Counted from the first letter of the stretch, positions 27,866 through 36,477 are shown. The stretch is DNA of 64,000 bases from Chryseobacterium sp. Marseille-Q5410 (GCA_946892665.1 CAMPOT010000001.1:310001-374000), one strand, 5' to 3'. Notes: generated by a model from the letters alone, not told the origin. Made by a program: numbers and translations.

Positions 27866-27949
27866 TTTTTGCTAAACTGAATTCAAAGTTATGGAAAACC
27901 ACGGCATAAAAATGGAATGTGATTTAAAAAGCTTTAAAAAAAGAAAATT

Positions 27950-28213
27950 ATGGATATTGAAATTATTGGTTTTATTGCTGGTGGATTATCTGCGGCGCTT
28001 TTTGTACCTCAAATTATTAAAATAGTGAGAGAAAAATCTGCGGAAGAAATTTCTATAATTACTTGTATTATAGGAGTCTTGAGTAGCGTTTTATGGTTAT
28101 GGTTTGGAATTGAAAAAGATCATATTTCGATGATTGTTACGAATAGTCTTTCGGTCGTCGCTACGATGAGTTTGATCATCCTAAAATTCAATTATAATAA
28201 AGAAAAAAACTAA
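27950..28213 (+). CDS. SemiSWEET-family transporter
   Basis: This 87-residue protein has three predicted membrane helices and the PQ-loop motif (LFVPQIIKIVREKSAEEIS, residues about 18-36) of bacterial SemiSWEETs, which act as dimers and carry small sugars or related solutes. The second helix has the LSSVLWLWFGI segment usual in the family. The start ATG is preceded by a short AT-rich stretch. The substrate cannot be read from sequence. hflX follows 32 bases later on the same strand. Confidence 0.85.
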   Translation: MDIEIIGFIAGGLSAALFVPQIIKIVREKSAEEISIITCIIGVLSSVLWLWFGIEKDHISMIVTNSLSVVATMSLIILKFNYNKEKN

Positions 28214-28245
28214 TTTTGTGAACATTACATTACAGAAAAAATTAT

Positions 28246-29463
28246 ATGCTAGATAATAAAGAACATTTGTACGAGAAAGCCGTCCTTGTCGGGGTAATAA
28301 CCCAAAACCAAGACGAAGATAAGGTTGTAGAATATATGGATGAATTGGAGTTTCTTGCTTTAACTGCGGAAGCTACCGTGGTCAAAAGATTTACCCAAAA
28401 ACTCACTCAGCCAGATTCTAAAACTTTCATCGGAAGCGGAAAAGCACAGGAAATCCGAAATTACGTAAAGGAAAACGATATTAACACCATTATTTTTGAT
28501 GACGAACTTTCGCCTTCGCAACTTAAAAATCTGGAAAAAGAAATAGAAGTTAAAATCCTAGATAGAACCAATCTTATTCTCGATATTTTTGCACAAAGAG
28601 CACAAACCTCTTATGCGAGAACTCAGGTGGAACTGGCTCAGTATCAGTATCTGCTGCCGAGGTTGACAAGAATGTGGACGCACCTCGAAAGACAAAAAGG
28701 GGGAATCGGGATGAGAGGTCCGGGTGAAACTGAAATTGAAACCGACCGACGAATCATCCGCGACAGAATTTCATTATTGAAAGAAAAGCTGAAAACCATC
28801 GACAAACAAATGTCTACACAAAGACAAAACCGCGGAAAGGTAGTTCGAGCAGCTCTTGTGGGATATACCAACGTTGGAAAATCAACTTTGATGAACGCTA
28901 TTTCCAAGTCCGAAGTTTTTGCGGAAAACAAACTTTTTGCAACCCTCGATACTACCGTAAGAAAAGTGGTGATTGGGAATTTACCTTTCCTTTTGACTGA
29001 TACTGTAGGTTTTATCCGTAAACTTCCGACTCAACTTGTTGAAAGTTTCAAATCTACTTTGGACGAGGTTCGTGAAGCCGATTTGTTGATTCATGTCGTT
29101 GATATTTCCCATGAAAGTTTTGAGGATCATATCAATTCTGTTAATCAAATTTTAATGGAAATCAATGCGCATCAGAAACCGATGGTGATGGTTTTTAATA
29201 AGATAGACGATTTCAGTTACGAGAAAAAAGAAGATGATGATCTCACTCCGGAAACGCGCAAAAATATTTCCCTTGAAGAATGGAAAAAAACATGGATGTC
29301 GAAATCGAAATATCCAACGGTATTTATCTCGGCTTTGACCAAAGAAAATTTCTCGGAGATGAAAAAAATTATTTACGATGAGGTTTTGAAAATTCATATT
29401 TCAAGATTTCCTTACAACGATTTCCTTTTTGAATATCATGATGATGAAGAAACAGGCGAATAA
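28246..29463 (+). CDS. hflX: GTPase HflX
   Basis: HflX is a ribosome-associated GTPase that splits stalled or idle 70S ribosomes under stress. The 405-residue protein has the N-terminal domain block FIGSGKAQEIRNYV, the glycine-rich GGIGMRGPGETEIETDRR, and the G domain with G1 GYTNVGKST, G3 DTVGFIRKLP and G4 NKID. The long coiled-coil linker lies between. A TAATTTTG -7-like element overlaps the upstream stop codon (28211-28218), so it may have its own promoter. Confidence 0.95.
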   Translation: MLDNKEHLYEKAVLVGVITQNQDEDKVVEYMDELEFLALTAEATVVKRFTQKLTQPDSKTFIGSGKAQEIRNYVKENDINTIIFDDELSPSQLKNLEKEIEVKILDRTNLILDIFAQRAQTSYARTQVELAQYQYLLPRLTRMWTHLERQKGGIGMRGPGETEIETDRRIIRDRISLLKEKLKTIDKQMSTQRQNRGKVVRAALVGYTNVGKSTLMNAISKSEVFAENKLFATLDTTVRKVVIGNLPFLLTDTVGFIRKLPTQLVESFKSTLDEVREADLLIHVVDISHESFEDHINSVNQILMEINAHQKPMVMVFNKIDDFSYEKKEDDDLTPETRKNISLEEWKKTWMSKSKYPTVFISALTKENFSEMKKIIYDEVLKIHISRFPYNDFLFEYHDDEETGE

Positions 29464-29479
29464 TTTTCAATTTTAAAAA

Positions 29480-30202
29480 ATGATGGGCAACCAATCAGAT
29501 GCGGTAAAAGAAGCTTTGGAAATGTTAGCGCTGCCCGAAAAAGCAGCGTTTTTTCCAAGATTTTTCAAAGCGGGGAAAGGCGAATATGCGGAAGGCGACC
29601 AGTTTATCGGAGTTACAGTTCCGGAGCAACGAAAAGTAGCGAAGGAATATTTTGCAAGCATTTCCTTAGAAGAATTGAGTGAACTTCTAGTTTCTGAAAT
29701 CCATGAACATAGGCATTGTGCGCTTTTGATGTTGGTTTCCAAATTCGAAAAAACGAAATCTGCAGCCGAAAAATCTCAGATCGTTGAATTTTATTTAAGC
29801 CATAAAAAATACGTAAACAATTGGGATTTGGTAGACAATTCTTGCTACAAAATTTTAGGGCGCTATTGTTTTGAAATCAATGACAACAGCTTACTAAAAG
29901 CACTTTCGGAGGAAGATTGCTTGTGGAGCAAAAGGATGGCTGTAGTCGCAACGATGCACCACGTTAAAAATGGGCAATTCGATTTAACGAAGGAATTGGT
30001 ACTGAAAAACATGCAACATTCGCATGATTTAATGCATAAAGCAAATGGTTGGCTGTTGCGAGAAATGGGCGGGAAAAATCAGGAAGAGCTCATCGCTTTC
30101 CTCAATGATCATTACCGTGAAATGCCCCGAACTTCCCTTCGTTATGCGATCGAAAAATTGAATGAAGATCTTCGGCAAGATTATTTAAAAAGAAGAGTTT
30201 GA
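29480..30202 (+). CDS. DNA alkylation repair protein (AlkD-like)
   Basis: This 240-residue all-helical protein resembles the AlkD family of HEAT-like DNA glycosylases, which excise 3- and 7-alkylpurines without base flipping. Recognisable segments are FIGVTVPEQRKVAKEYF, NNWDLVDNSCYKILGRY (with the Trp-Asp pair of the AlkD site), LWSKRMAVVATMHHVKNG and HKANGWLLREMGGKN. The start is one of two adjacent ATGs (29480 or 29483). It is 16 bases after hflX and overlaps the next gene by TGATG. Confidence 0.88.
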   Translation: MMGNQSDAVKEALEMLALPEKAAFFPRFFKAGKGEYAEGDQFIGVTVPEQRKVAKEYFASISLEELSELLVSEIHEHRHCALLMLVSKFEKTKSAAEKSQIVEFYLSHKKYVNNWDLVDNSCYKILGRYCFEINDNSLLKALSEEDCLWSKRMAVVATMHHVKNGQFDLTKELVLKNMQHSHDLMHKANGWLLREMGGKNQEELIAFLNDHYREMPRTSLRYAIEKLNEDLRQDYLKRRV

Positions 30203-30546
30203 TGGAGAATCATTTTTACATTCGTGAAATTGTTCATTACTTTCTTCATTTTGTTTTTCCGTTGGTGGTGGCTAAGATTTTCTATAGAAATAATTGGCAA
30301 AAAGCTTATTTGCTGATGCTCGCGACGATGCTGGTCGATTTGGATCACATTTTTGCCAATCCGGTTTTCGATCCGACTAGGAGTAGCGTTGGTTTTCATC
30401 CACTACATTCTTATCCGGCGGTTGCGCTTTATTTCTTAGGCTTTCTTTTTCTTAAAGGTCATTATAAGATTATTGCCTTAGGATTGACTATGCATATGTT
30501 GACCGATTTCCAAGATTTCTATCTGTGGAGATTAATTTTTAGATAA
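30202..30546 (+). CDS. DUF6122 family membrane protein
   Basis: The ATG at 30202 overlaps the AlkD-like stop (TGATG), so translation is probably coupled. The 114-residue product has three to four predicted helices and conserved polar groups inside them: DLDHIFANPVFDPTRSS and HPLHSYP, then HMLTDFQDF. The arrangement of Asp and His (DLDH, HPLH, HMLTD) is reminiscent of membrane-bound metal-dependent hydrolases of the YdjM type and of the Bacteroidetes DUF6122 family. Function is unknown. Confidence 0.75.
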   Translation: MENHFYIREIVHYFLHFVFPLVVAKIFYRNNWQKAYLLMLATMLVDLDHIFANPVFDPTRSSVGFHPLHSYPAVALYFLGFLFLKGHYKIIALGLTMHMLTDFQDFYLWRLIFR

Positions 30547-30609
30547 ATTTTATCTAAAACGTTTTTATTTTTAATAGATTTTTTGTATAATTGTGAAAAC
30601 CTAAAAATA

Positions 30610-31686
30610 ATGAAAATAAAAAATATTTTAAGTTGGACGGTGGTCTTCCCCATTTTAGCAGCAGTATTTTATCTGGCTGGATTTCTAACTGATACTATAT
30701 TTGCTAATGTGGTTGGCGCTATTTTATTATTTGTAACTGTTTTAGCGGCGGTACACCACGCTGAAGTAGTTGCTCACAAAGTGGGTGAACCTTACGGAAC
30801 AATCATCCTCGCAATCTGTATTACTATTTTGGAGGTGGGTTTGATTATCTCTTTCATGCTTTCCGGAGGCGAAGGTGCCATGACCTACGCTCGAGATACC
30901 GTTTTTGCTGCGGTAATGCTTATTCTCAACGGAATTTTGGGGATTTGCATCTGGATCGGAAGCTGGAAATACAAAGAACAGTTTTTCATGCGCAGTTCAG
31001 CAACTACTTATTTGGTGAGTTTAGTGGCAATTTTGGTTCTCACGCTTATTCTGCCAAATTTTACATCCAGTGCGCGCGGTCCTTTTTACACGCATTCTCA
31101 ATTAATATTTGTTTCGTTGGCGTGTTTGGTAGTTTATGGATCTTTTTTAATGTTACAAACGGTGCGTCACAGAAACTATTTTATTGTTGAAGAACCAGAT
31201 CATACCACTCATGAAGCAGATCCGCCGAGCAATGCAAAAACATGGGGTAGTTTATTTTTGCTAATCGTATGCCTTGCAGTAGTTATTTTTATGGCAAAAG
31301 GTCTTTCACCCGTTATTGAAGACTTTGTTGAAAAAATGGGCGCTCCGAGAGCGTTGGTAGGAGTAATTATCGCTTCCGTAGTTTTGTTACCAGAAGGATT
31401 AGCAGCAATTCGAGCAGCAAGAAACAATCAAATACAATCGTCTATCAATTTGGGCTTAGGATCTGCATTGGCAAGTGTTGGGTTAACAATTCCTGCCGTT
31501 TCCCTGGTTTGTATAATTTTTGATATACCGTTCGTTTTGGGATTGGATTTGAAATCGATTATATTGCTCGCATTATCTGTATTTACAGTAATGCTTTCAC
31601 TCAGCAGAGGAAAAACCAATCATCTCTACGGAACCGTTCTTCTCGTCAATTTAGCTGCGTATATATTTACGGTAATCGTTCCGTAA
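30610..31686 (+). CDS. ChaA-like cation/proton antiporter (CaCA superfamily)
   Basis: This 358-residue inner-membrane protein has about eleven helices and two inverted CaCA repeats: HHAEVVAHKVGEPYGTIILA with TILEVGLI (alpha-1), and LLPEGLAAIRAARNNQIQSS with LGLGSALASVGLTIPAV (alpha-2). The Glu in GEPYGT and PEGLAA are the expected ion ligands. The family exchanges Ca2+, Na+ or K+ for protons. The start is ATG 30610 (MKIKNILSW), which gives the proper first helix. Confidence 0.88.
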   Translation: MKIKNILSWTVVFPILAAVFYLAGFLTDTIFANVVGAILLFVTVLAAVHHAEVVAHKVGEPYGTIILAICITILEVGLIISFMLSGGEGAMTYARDTVFAAVMLILNGILGICIWIGSWKYKEQFFMRSSATTYLVSLVAILVLTLILPNFTSSARGPFYTHSQLIFVSLACLVVYGSFLMLQTVRHRNYFIVEEPDHTTHEADPPSNAKTWGSLFLLIVCLAVVIFMAKGLSPVIEDFVEKMGAPRALVGVIIASVVLLPEGLAAIRAARNNQIQSSINLGLGSALASVGLTIPAVSLVCIIFDIPFVLGLDLKSIILLALSVFTVMLSLSRGKTNHLYGTVLLVNLAAYIFTVIVP

Positions 31687-31726
31687 AGACATCGGGCGGT
31701 TTCTGTGCAGAAAGAAAATCGCCTGG

Positions 31727-32104
31727 TTATTTTCTCGCCATTTGCATTTTATGACTCATCAAATTGGCGATATTGGTAGCTTTGTAAATAGCAGTTTCTG
31801 CCATTTCACCGGCGAAGTTTTCCTCCACAGTTTCCGTCCAAAGTTTGATCCAGTGATCAAAATGTTCTTTTTCGATTGCTACTTTTTCATTAATTGGAAA
31901 ATGCAACGCCATTGGATTTCCTTTATAAGAAATTTGCCCAAAAAGCAGCGTTTCCCAGAACGAATACATTTTCGGCAAATGCTTTTGCCAATTCACTTTT
32001 GCTACATCATTGAAAAAGAAGCCAATCTTTTCATCATCAGCAACTTTCTCATAAAAACGATTCACAAGCAGTTCAATATCTGCTCTTGTTTCCAGCTTTT
32101 TCAT
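31727..32104 (-). CDS. Group III truncated haemoglobin
   Basis: This 125-residue protein matches group III truncated haemoglobins: LVNRFYEKVADDEKIGFFF at the B-C helices, WQKHLPKMYSFWETLLFG around the E helix, and LHFPINEKVAIEKEHFDHWIK containing the proximal His region (HFDHW). The role is probably O2 or NO/peroxide binding; it is not settled in this group. A single gene on the minus strand, convergent with the antiporter gene. Confidence 0.9.
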   Translation of the reverse strand: MKKLETRADIELLVNRFYEKVADDEKIGFFFNDVAKVNWQKHLPKMYSFWETLLFGQISYKGNPMALHFPINEKVAIEKEHFDHWIKLWTETVEENFAGEMAETAIYKATNIANLMSHKMQMARK

Positions 32105-32164
32105 TCAACAAATTTAAGTCTTTTAAGGATGAAATTCCAATGATTTTGGTCATTAAATATTTGG

Positions 32165-32283
32165 GCGGACAATTCGCGCTATCCGCTACTACTCCTCAGT
32201 CGGCGGCTCCACTTCGTTCCGCCGCCTCCTTGTGGGGTAACCGCTGCTATCGCGGCCGCAGGCCGGAATTAATCGGATATTTG
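32165..32283 (+). repeat. GC-rich hairpin repeat, element A
   Basis: A roughly 115-base GC-rich island in an AT-rich gap. It contains the inverted repeat GGCGG..CCGCC around a CTCCACTTCGTTC centre, flanked by CGCTATCCGCTA on the left and ACCGCTGCTATCGCGGCC on the right. Element B at about 53055-53150 has the same order of parts: TCTCCGCTATATC, a hairpin around TGCGCTTCGCTCC, then GCCGCTGTGATCAGGGC. It has no open frame of note and resembles a dispersed intergenic repeat I have seen in Flavobacteria genomes (from memory, not checked). Confidence 0.55.
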
Positions 32284-32311
32284 TTTTCCAAATTAAACTT
32301 ATTTTTGCATC

Positions 32312-32803
32312 ATGAATCTTGAATTTTATAAAAACCAGGCCGTTTTAAAACAAAAGGAACACAAAAAATTCCTGGAAACCCTGAAAAAACGCCCACCAAA
32401 AAACCTTGATTATATCGTTCAAGATACGCATGATGAGGTTTTTAGCAAGATTGACTGTTTGCAGTGTGCGAACTGTTGCAAAACAACCGGACCGCTCTTT
32501 ACCGAAAAAGATATTGAGCGAATAGCCAAACACCTTCGTATGAAATCAGCAGACTTTGAGCAGAAATTTTTAAGAACAGATGAAGACAACGACAAAGTTT
32601 TGCAAAATTTACCTTGTTGTTTTCTTAATTCCGATAACACTTGTTCCATTTACGAAGTTCGCCCGAAGGCATGTCGAGAATTTCCACATACCGATCGGAA
32701 GAAGATTTACCAGATCAATCACCTTACCATCAAAAACACGGTCATTTGCCCTGCAGCATTTGAATTTGTTGAAAAAATCCAGAAAAATCTGGAGAAAAAA
32801 TAA
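32312..32803 (+). CDS. YkgJ family cysteine-cluster protein
   Basis: This 163-residue cytoplasmic protein carries the zinc/iron-chelating YkgJ pattern: DCLQCANCCKTTGPLFTEKD (four Cys in CxxCxxCC spacing), then CCFLNSDNTCSIYEVRP and KACREFPHTDR, the usual C-x8-C...RP-x-xCR layout. Members bind a metal and their role is not established. A -7-like TATTTTTG (32300-32307) ends only four bases before the ATG, so the transcript may be leaderless. It lies directly after the GC-rich element A. Confidence 0.85.
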   Translation: MNLEFYKNQAVLKQKEHKKFLETLKKRPPKNLDYIVQDTHDEVFSKIDCLQCANCCKTTGPLFTEKDIERIAKHLRMKSADFEQKFLRTDEDNDKVLQNLPCCFLNSDNTCSIYEVRPKACREFPHTDRKKIYQINHLTIKNTVICPAAFEFVEKIQKNLEKK

Positions 32804-32915
32804 ATCTAAATAAATCATAAACATTTATAAATTCAGTTAAACTTCAGAGATTGATATAATTCCCTCGCGAAAACGGCGTTTTAAAACCATTACTAACCAA
32901 AAAAATAAAAGTATT

Positions 32916-33188
32916 ATGAAAAAGTCGTTGTTCGCAGTTGTTTTTTTAGCAGCAGGAGTAAGTTTAGCAAATGCACAAAGTACGGAAGTTGCTAAAAAAG
33001 CAAAAACAGACAAAGCGGTAAAAACAGAAGTAAAAACAGAAGAAAAAGCAGAAGTTGCTGCGCAAGCACCAACTTTTAAGAAAGAGTCTTCAGAAGCGAA
33101 AAAAGAAGAAACCGCTGCTCTAAAAACTGAAACTTCTGCCGAACTGAAACAGGAACTTCCGGTTATCAACACCGAGGAAAAAAAGTAA
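32916..33188 (+). CDS. Small secreted Lys/Glu/Ala-rich protein
   Basis: This 90-residue protein has a clear signal peptide (MKKSLFAVVFLAAGVSLANAQ, cleavage after residue 20 or 21). The mature part is low-complexity and almost wholly K, E, A, T, S and V, with a loose repeat of the form K-T-E-x-K-A. It has no Cys and no hydrophobic core and is likely disordered in the periplasm or at the surface. No function is proposed. IS copy 2 begins 27 bases after its stop. Confidence 0.75.
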   Translation: MKKSLFAVVFLAAGVSLANAQSTEVAKKAKTDKAVKTEVKTEEKAEVAAQAPTFKKESSEAKKEETAALKTETSAELKQELPVINTEEKK

Positions 33189-33216
33189 AAAAAACCTAAA
33201 AAGTAAAATGAAAAGG

Positions 33217-33248
33217 AATCCGTCTCACAACTGAGGCGGATTTTTTTT
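33217..33248. terminator. Terminator-like hairpin in the 5' end of IS copy 2
   Basis: The arms AATCCGTCTCA (33217-33227) and TGAGGCGGATT (33232-33242) enclose the loop CAAC and are followed by a T-run (eight T from 33241). It can end transcripts entering from the small secreted protein gene before they reach the transposase. Confidence 0.65.
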
Positions 33249-33301
33249 GGTTATTATTTAGGATTTTTGTATATTTATCATTGATAATCAGATAGTTGTT
33301 T

Positions 33302-34846
33302 ATGAATTTCAAGCATTATAACCAAAATCAGCTGGTGCTGTTTCCTTATAGTTTTGAGGAATTGATTCCCGAAAATCACCCTGTTCGGATTGTCAATGAT
33401 ATTTTGGAGAGAATTAATATAGATCCGCTTCTAAGAGCCTACAGCAGAGAAGGAAATCCCAGTTATCATCCCGGGATGATGCTCAAAGTGATGGTTTTTG
33501 CGTACATGAATAATATTTATTCCTCCCGGAAGATAGAAAAAGCGCTTCGGGAAAATATCAATTTTATGTGGCTTTCCAACATGAGCATTGTGGATCACAA
33601 TACCGTGAACCGCTTCCGGAGCAATAAGCTGGAAGCGGCTTTCAAGGATATTTTCTCGCAAGTAGTTTTGCTTTTGGCAGATGAAGGCTTGGTGAGTTTG
33701 AAACAGGTTTTTGTGGATGGAACGAAAATCGAAGCACAGGCAAACCGCTACACTTTTGTTTGGGCAAATGCCATTAAAACCAATAAAGAAAAAATGCTCC
33801 GCCAATTGGAAGATCTTTGGAAATACGCTCAAAACGTGGCAAGAGAGGAAGACAAAGACCCTGAACCGCCTGAGTTTAAAGAAATCAGCAAAGAAAAGAT
33901 CCAGCAAACCGTAGAAAATATCAATGCCAAATTGAAAGGCAGCGACCGCAAGACCGATTCCGACAAAAAAGCTAAAGCCAAGCTGAATTACATTAAAAAT
34001 AATTTTGAGAAAAACCTCGATAAATACGAAGCTCAGGAAGCGATTTTAAAAGAAAGAAACTCTTACAGCAAGACGGATGAAGACGCCACTTTTATGAGAA
34101 TGAAGGATGATCACATGCAGAACGGACAACTTAAACCCGCCTACAATGCACAAATTTCTACGGAGAATCAAATTATTGTAAACTACACGATTCATCAGCA
34201 AACCAACGACTTCAACACGCTGGAACATCATCTGGAAAATTTTGAGAAACTCTATGGTGAAAAAAGATTGGCTGAATTAGAAGAACTCACTGCCGATGCA
34301 GGTTATGGGAGCGAGCAGAACTATGAGTTACTGGAACAGAAGCAGATCACTCCCTTTGTAAAATACAATACCTTCGACAAAGAGCAGGATGCCCATTATC
34401 AGGCGAAACACAAAACATTCAGCAAAGAAAATCTGCACTACAATCAGGAAAAAGATTATTACGTCTGTGCGATGGGTCAGAAGATGAAGAAAACGCACGA
34501 AAGCACTCGAAAAACCAAAACGGGTTACCTACAAAACCTCTCACATTATCAGGCAAAAAACTGTGAAGGATGTCCATTGCGAGGCGTTTGTCACAGTTCC
34601 AAAGAAAATCGCAGTGTAGAGCGAAACCATCATCTGGAGCAGTACAAAGAGAAAATCAGGGAACTATTAAACAGCCAAGAAGGCATTAAAAAACGCAGAC
34701 AACGCTCGGTTGAAGTAGAACCTGTGTTTGCACATCTGAAACATTGCAACAATTTTAAGCGGTTTACCCTCAAAGGTCTGAAAAAAGTAGAATTGGAGTT
34801 CGGATTGCATGCATTAGCACACAATTTAAGAAAGAAAGTTGCCTAA
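33302..34846 (+). CDS. IS1182-family transposase (copy 2)
   Basis: This 514-residue DDE transposase starts at ATG 33302 (with a TTG two codons earlier as the only alternative). Its sequence is identical to the product of copy 1 at 7154-8698, residue for residue in every part compared. The frame is intact with the DDE residues in VFVDGTKIEA, LTADAGYGSEQNY and VEVEPVFAHLKH. Identity of two copies points to a recent transposition. Confidence 0.95.
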   Translation: MNFKHYNQNQLVLFPYSFEELIPENHPVRIVNDILERINIDPLLRAYSREGNPSYHPGMMLKVMVFAYMNNIYSSRKIEKALRENINFMWLSNMSIVDHNTVNRFRSNKLEAAFKDIFSQVVLLLADEGLVSLKQVFVDGTKIEAQANRYTFVWANAIKTNKEKMLRQLEDLWKYAQNVAREEDKDPEPPEFKEISKEKIQQTVENINAKLKGSDRKTDSDKKAKAKLNYIKNNFEKNLDKYEAQEAILKERNSYSKTDEDATFMRMKDDHMQNGQLKPAYNAQISTENQIIVNYTIHQQTNDFNTLEHHLENFEKLYGEKRLAELEELTADAGYGSEQNYELLEQKQITPFVKYNTFDKEQDAHYQAKHKTFSKENLHYNQEKDYYVCAMGQKMKKTHESTRKTKTGYLQNLSHYQAKNCEGCPLRGVCHSSKENRSVERNHHLEQYKEKIRELLNSQEGIKKRRQRSVEVEPVFAHLKHCNNFKRFTLKGLKKVELEFGLHALAHNLRKKVA

Positions 34847-34900
34847 AGAGGACAACTTTTTCTTTTTCCAAAACATTGAAGATTGGTACTGCAATAAAAA

Positions 34901-34938
34901 AATCCGCCTCAATTTTTGTTGTGAGACGGATTCTTTTG
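34901..34938. terminator. Terminator-like hairpin in the 3' end of IS copy 2
   Basis: The arms AATCCGCCTCA (34901-34911) and TGAGACGGATT (34922-34932) enclose a 10-base loop and are followed by TTCTTTT on the plus strand, 54 bases after the transposase stop. Confidence 0.65.
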
Positions 34939-34954
34939 TGAGGTATATAATAAT

Positions 34955-34981
34955 AAAAAGCATTGAAAACCAATGCTTTTT
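34955..34981. terminator. Intrinsic terminator between IS copy 2 and gdhA
   Basis: A perfect 11-bp stem (AAAAAGCATTG / CAATGCTTTTT, loop AAAAC) has T-runs on both strands. It may be the original terminator of the gene now cut off by the IS. Confidence 0.8.
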
Positions 34982-35035
34982 ATCCTTTCATTTTACTTCT
35001 TACCCATTATCCCGGGACAGGAATATCAATAAAAA

Positions 35036-35066
35036 TGTCTGGGAAATTTCCTCAGACTTTTTTGTT
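35036..35066 (-). terminator. Intrinsic terminator of gdhA
   Basis: The inverted repeat GTCTG..GGAAATTTCC..CAGAC (35037-35057) lies just after the gdhA stop, with an A-run on its plus-strand left side that gives ATTTTTATT on the minus strand. Confidence 0.75.
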
Positions 35067-36425
35067 TTATACTACTCCTTGAGCCAACATTGCTTCGGCA
35101 ACTTTTACGAAACCTGCGATGTTTGCACCTTTCACATAGTTTACGTATCCATCTTCTTCTTTGCCGTAATCTCTACAAGCTTTGTGAATTCCGATCATAA
35201 TTTCTTTCAATCTAGCATCCACTTCTTCAGAAGACCAGTTTAAACGAATGGAGTTTTGCGTCATTTCTAAACCTGAAGTTGCTACACCACCTGCGTTGGA
35301 TGCTTTTCCTGGAGAGAAAAGAACTTTATGATCTAAGAAATAATTAATAGCATCCAAAGTAGAAGGCATGTTGGCTGCTTCTGTTACGCAAATTACACCG
35401 TTTGCAACAAGATTTTTAGCATCATCCAAATGAAGTTCGTTTTGTGTTGCAGCAGGAATTGCTACGTCACATTTTACTTCCCAAGGACGTTTTCCAGCGT
35501 GGAATTCTGCTGATGGGAATTTCTTCGCATAATCTTCAGCACGGTTATTTCCGGAAGCTCTAAGCTCTAATAAATAATCAATTTTTTCACCGGTGATTCC
35601 GTCTTTATCATAAATATAACCATCAGGACCAGAAATGGTAACCGCTTTACCGCCTAATTCTTCAACTTTTTTAATAACGCCCCATGCAACATTTCCAAAA
35701 CCTGAAACAGTAACTGTTTTTCCTTTGAAATCCTGGCCAATTGTTTTTAGCATTTGCTCAGCAAAATATACTACACCGTATCCGGTTGCTTCCGGACGGA
35801 TCAATGAACCACCATAAGCCAATCCTTTTCCGGTAAGAACTCCGGTAAATTCGTTTCTGATCTTTTTGTACTGACCGAATAAATATCCAATTTCTCTTGC
35901 TCCCACTCCGATGTCTCCTGCAGGAACATCTGTTTCAGGACCGATATGTTTGCACATTTCAGTCATGAAAGCTTGGCAAAAACGCATCACTTCCATATCG
36001 GATTTTCCTTGAGGGTCGAAATCCGAACCTCCTTTTCCACCGCCCATTGGCAAAGTAGTAAGAGAATTTTTGAAAGTCTGCTCGAACGCAAGGAATTTAA
36101 GAACAGAAAGGTTCACCGTAGGATGAAAACGTATTCCACCTTTATAAGGTCCAATTGCTGAGTTCATCTGAATTCTGAAACCTCGGTTTACTTGGATTTC
36201 TCCTTTATCATCTACCCAAGGAACTCTAAAGATAATGGTTCTTTCGGGTTCGGCCATTCTTTCCAAAAGCTTCATTCCCGTGTACTCTTTGCGGTTGGCA
36301 ATAAAAGGAATTACCGTAACTGCAACTTCTTTCACTGCTTGAAGGAATTCTGGTTCATTAGGGTTTTTTGCCTCTATTTTAGCGACAAACTCCTGAATTT
36401 TTTGCTCTACATTATAGTGTTCCAT
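35067..36425 (-). CDS. gdhA: NADP-type glutamate dehydrogenase
   Basis: GdhA makes glutamate from 2-oxoglutarate and ammonia. The 452-residue protein has the size and motifs of hexameric GDH: GYKGGIRFHPTVNLSVLKFL with LPMGGGKGGSDFDP (catalytic Lys region), PAGDIGVGAREIGYLFGQYK, the Rossmann segment VTVSGFGNVAWGVIKK and AANMPST. The call as NADP-linked rests on overall resemblance to GdhA of this group and is less certain. Its promoter (36448-36477) is well matched. It complements glnN for ammonia assimilation. Confidence 0.93.
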   Translation of the reverse strand: MEHYNVEQKIQEFVAKIEAKNPNEPEFLQAVKEVAVTVIPFIANRKEYTGMKLLERMAEPERTIIFRVPWVDDKGEIQVNRGFRIQMNSAIGPYKGGIRFHPTVNLSVLKFLAFEQTFKNSLTTLPMGGGKGGSDFDPQGKSDMEVMRFCQAFMTEMCKHIGPETDVPAGDIGVGAREIGYLFGQYKKIRNEFTGVLTGKGLAYGGSLIRPEATGYGVVYFAEQMLKTIGQDFKGKTVTVSGFGNVAWGVIKKVEELGGKAVTISGPDGYIYDKDGITGEKIDYLLELRASGNNRAEDYAKKFPSAEFHAGKRPWEVKCDVAIPAATQNELHLDDAKNLVANGVICVTEAANMPSTLDAINYFLDHKVLFSPGKASNAGGVATSGLEMTQNSIRLNWSSEEVDARLKEIMIGIHKACRDYGKEEDGYVNYVKGANIAGFVKVAEAMLAQGVV

Positions 36426-36447
36426 AAAGGTTGAATATTATTGTCAA

Positions 36448-36477
36448 CAAATTTAATTTTTTTTTCAAAACTTGCAA
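36448..36477 (-). promoter_or_regulatory. gdhA promoter
   Basis: On the minus strand TTG (36475-36477), a 19-base spacer and TAAATTTG (36448-36455) match the Bacteroidetes consensus. The gdhA ATG is 22 bases downstream. Confidence 0.7.

Larger units (their letters stand above)
33216..34933 (+). mobile_element. IS1182-family insertion sequence, copy 2
   Basis: This 1718-base element matches copy 1 in length, ends and encoded protein but lies in the opposite orientation. It sits between the small secreted protein gene and gdhA, which are convergent, as were the neighbours of copy 1. Flanks are AATGAAAAG and TTTTGTGAGG; they do not form a direct repeat, so no target-site duplication can be named. 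Confidence 0.9.
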
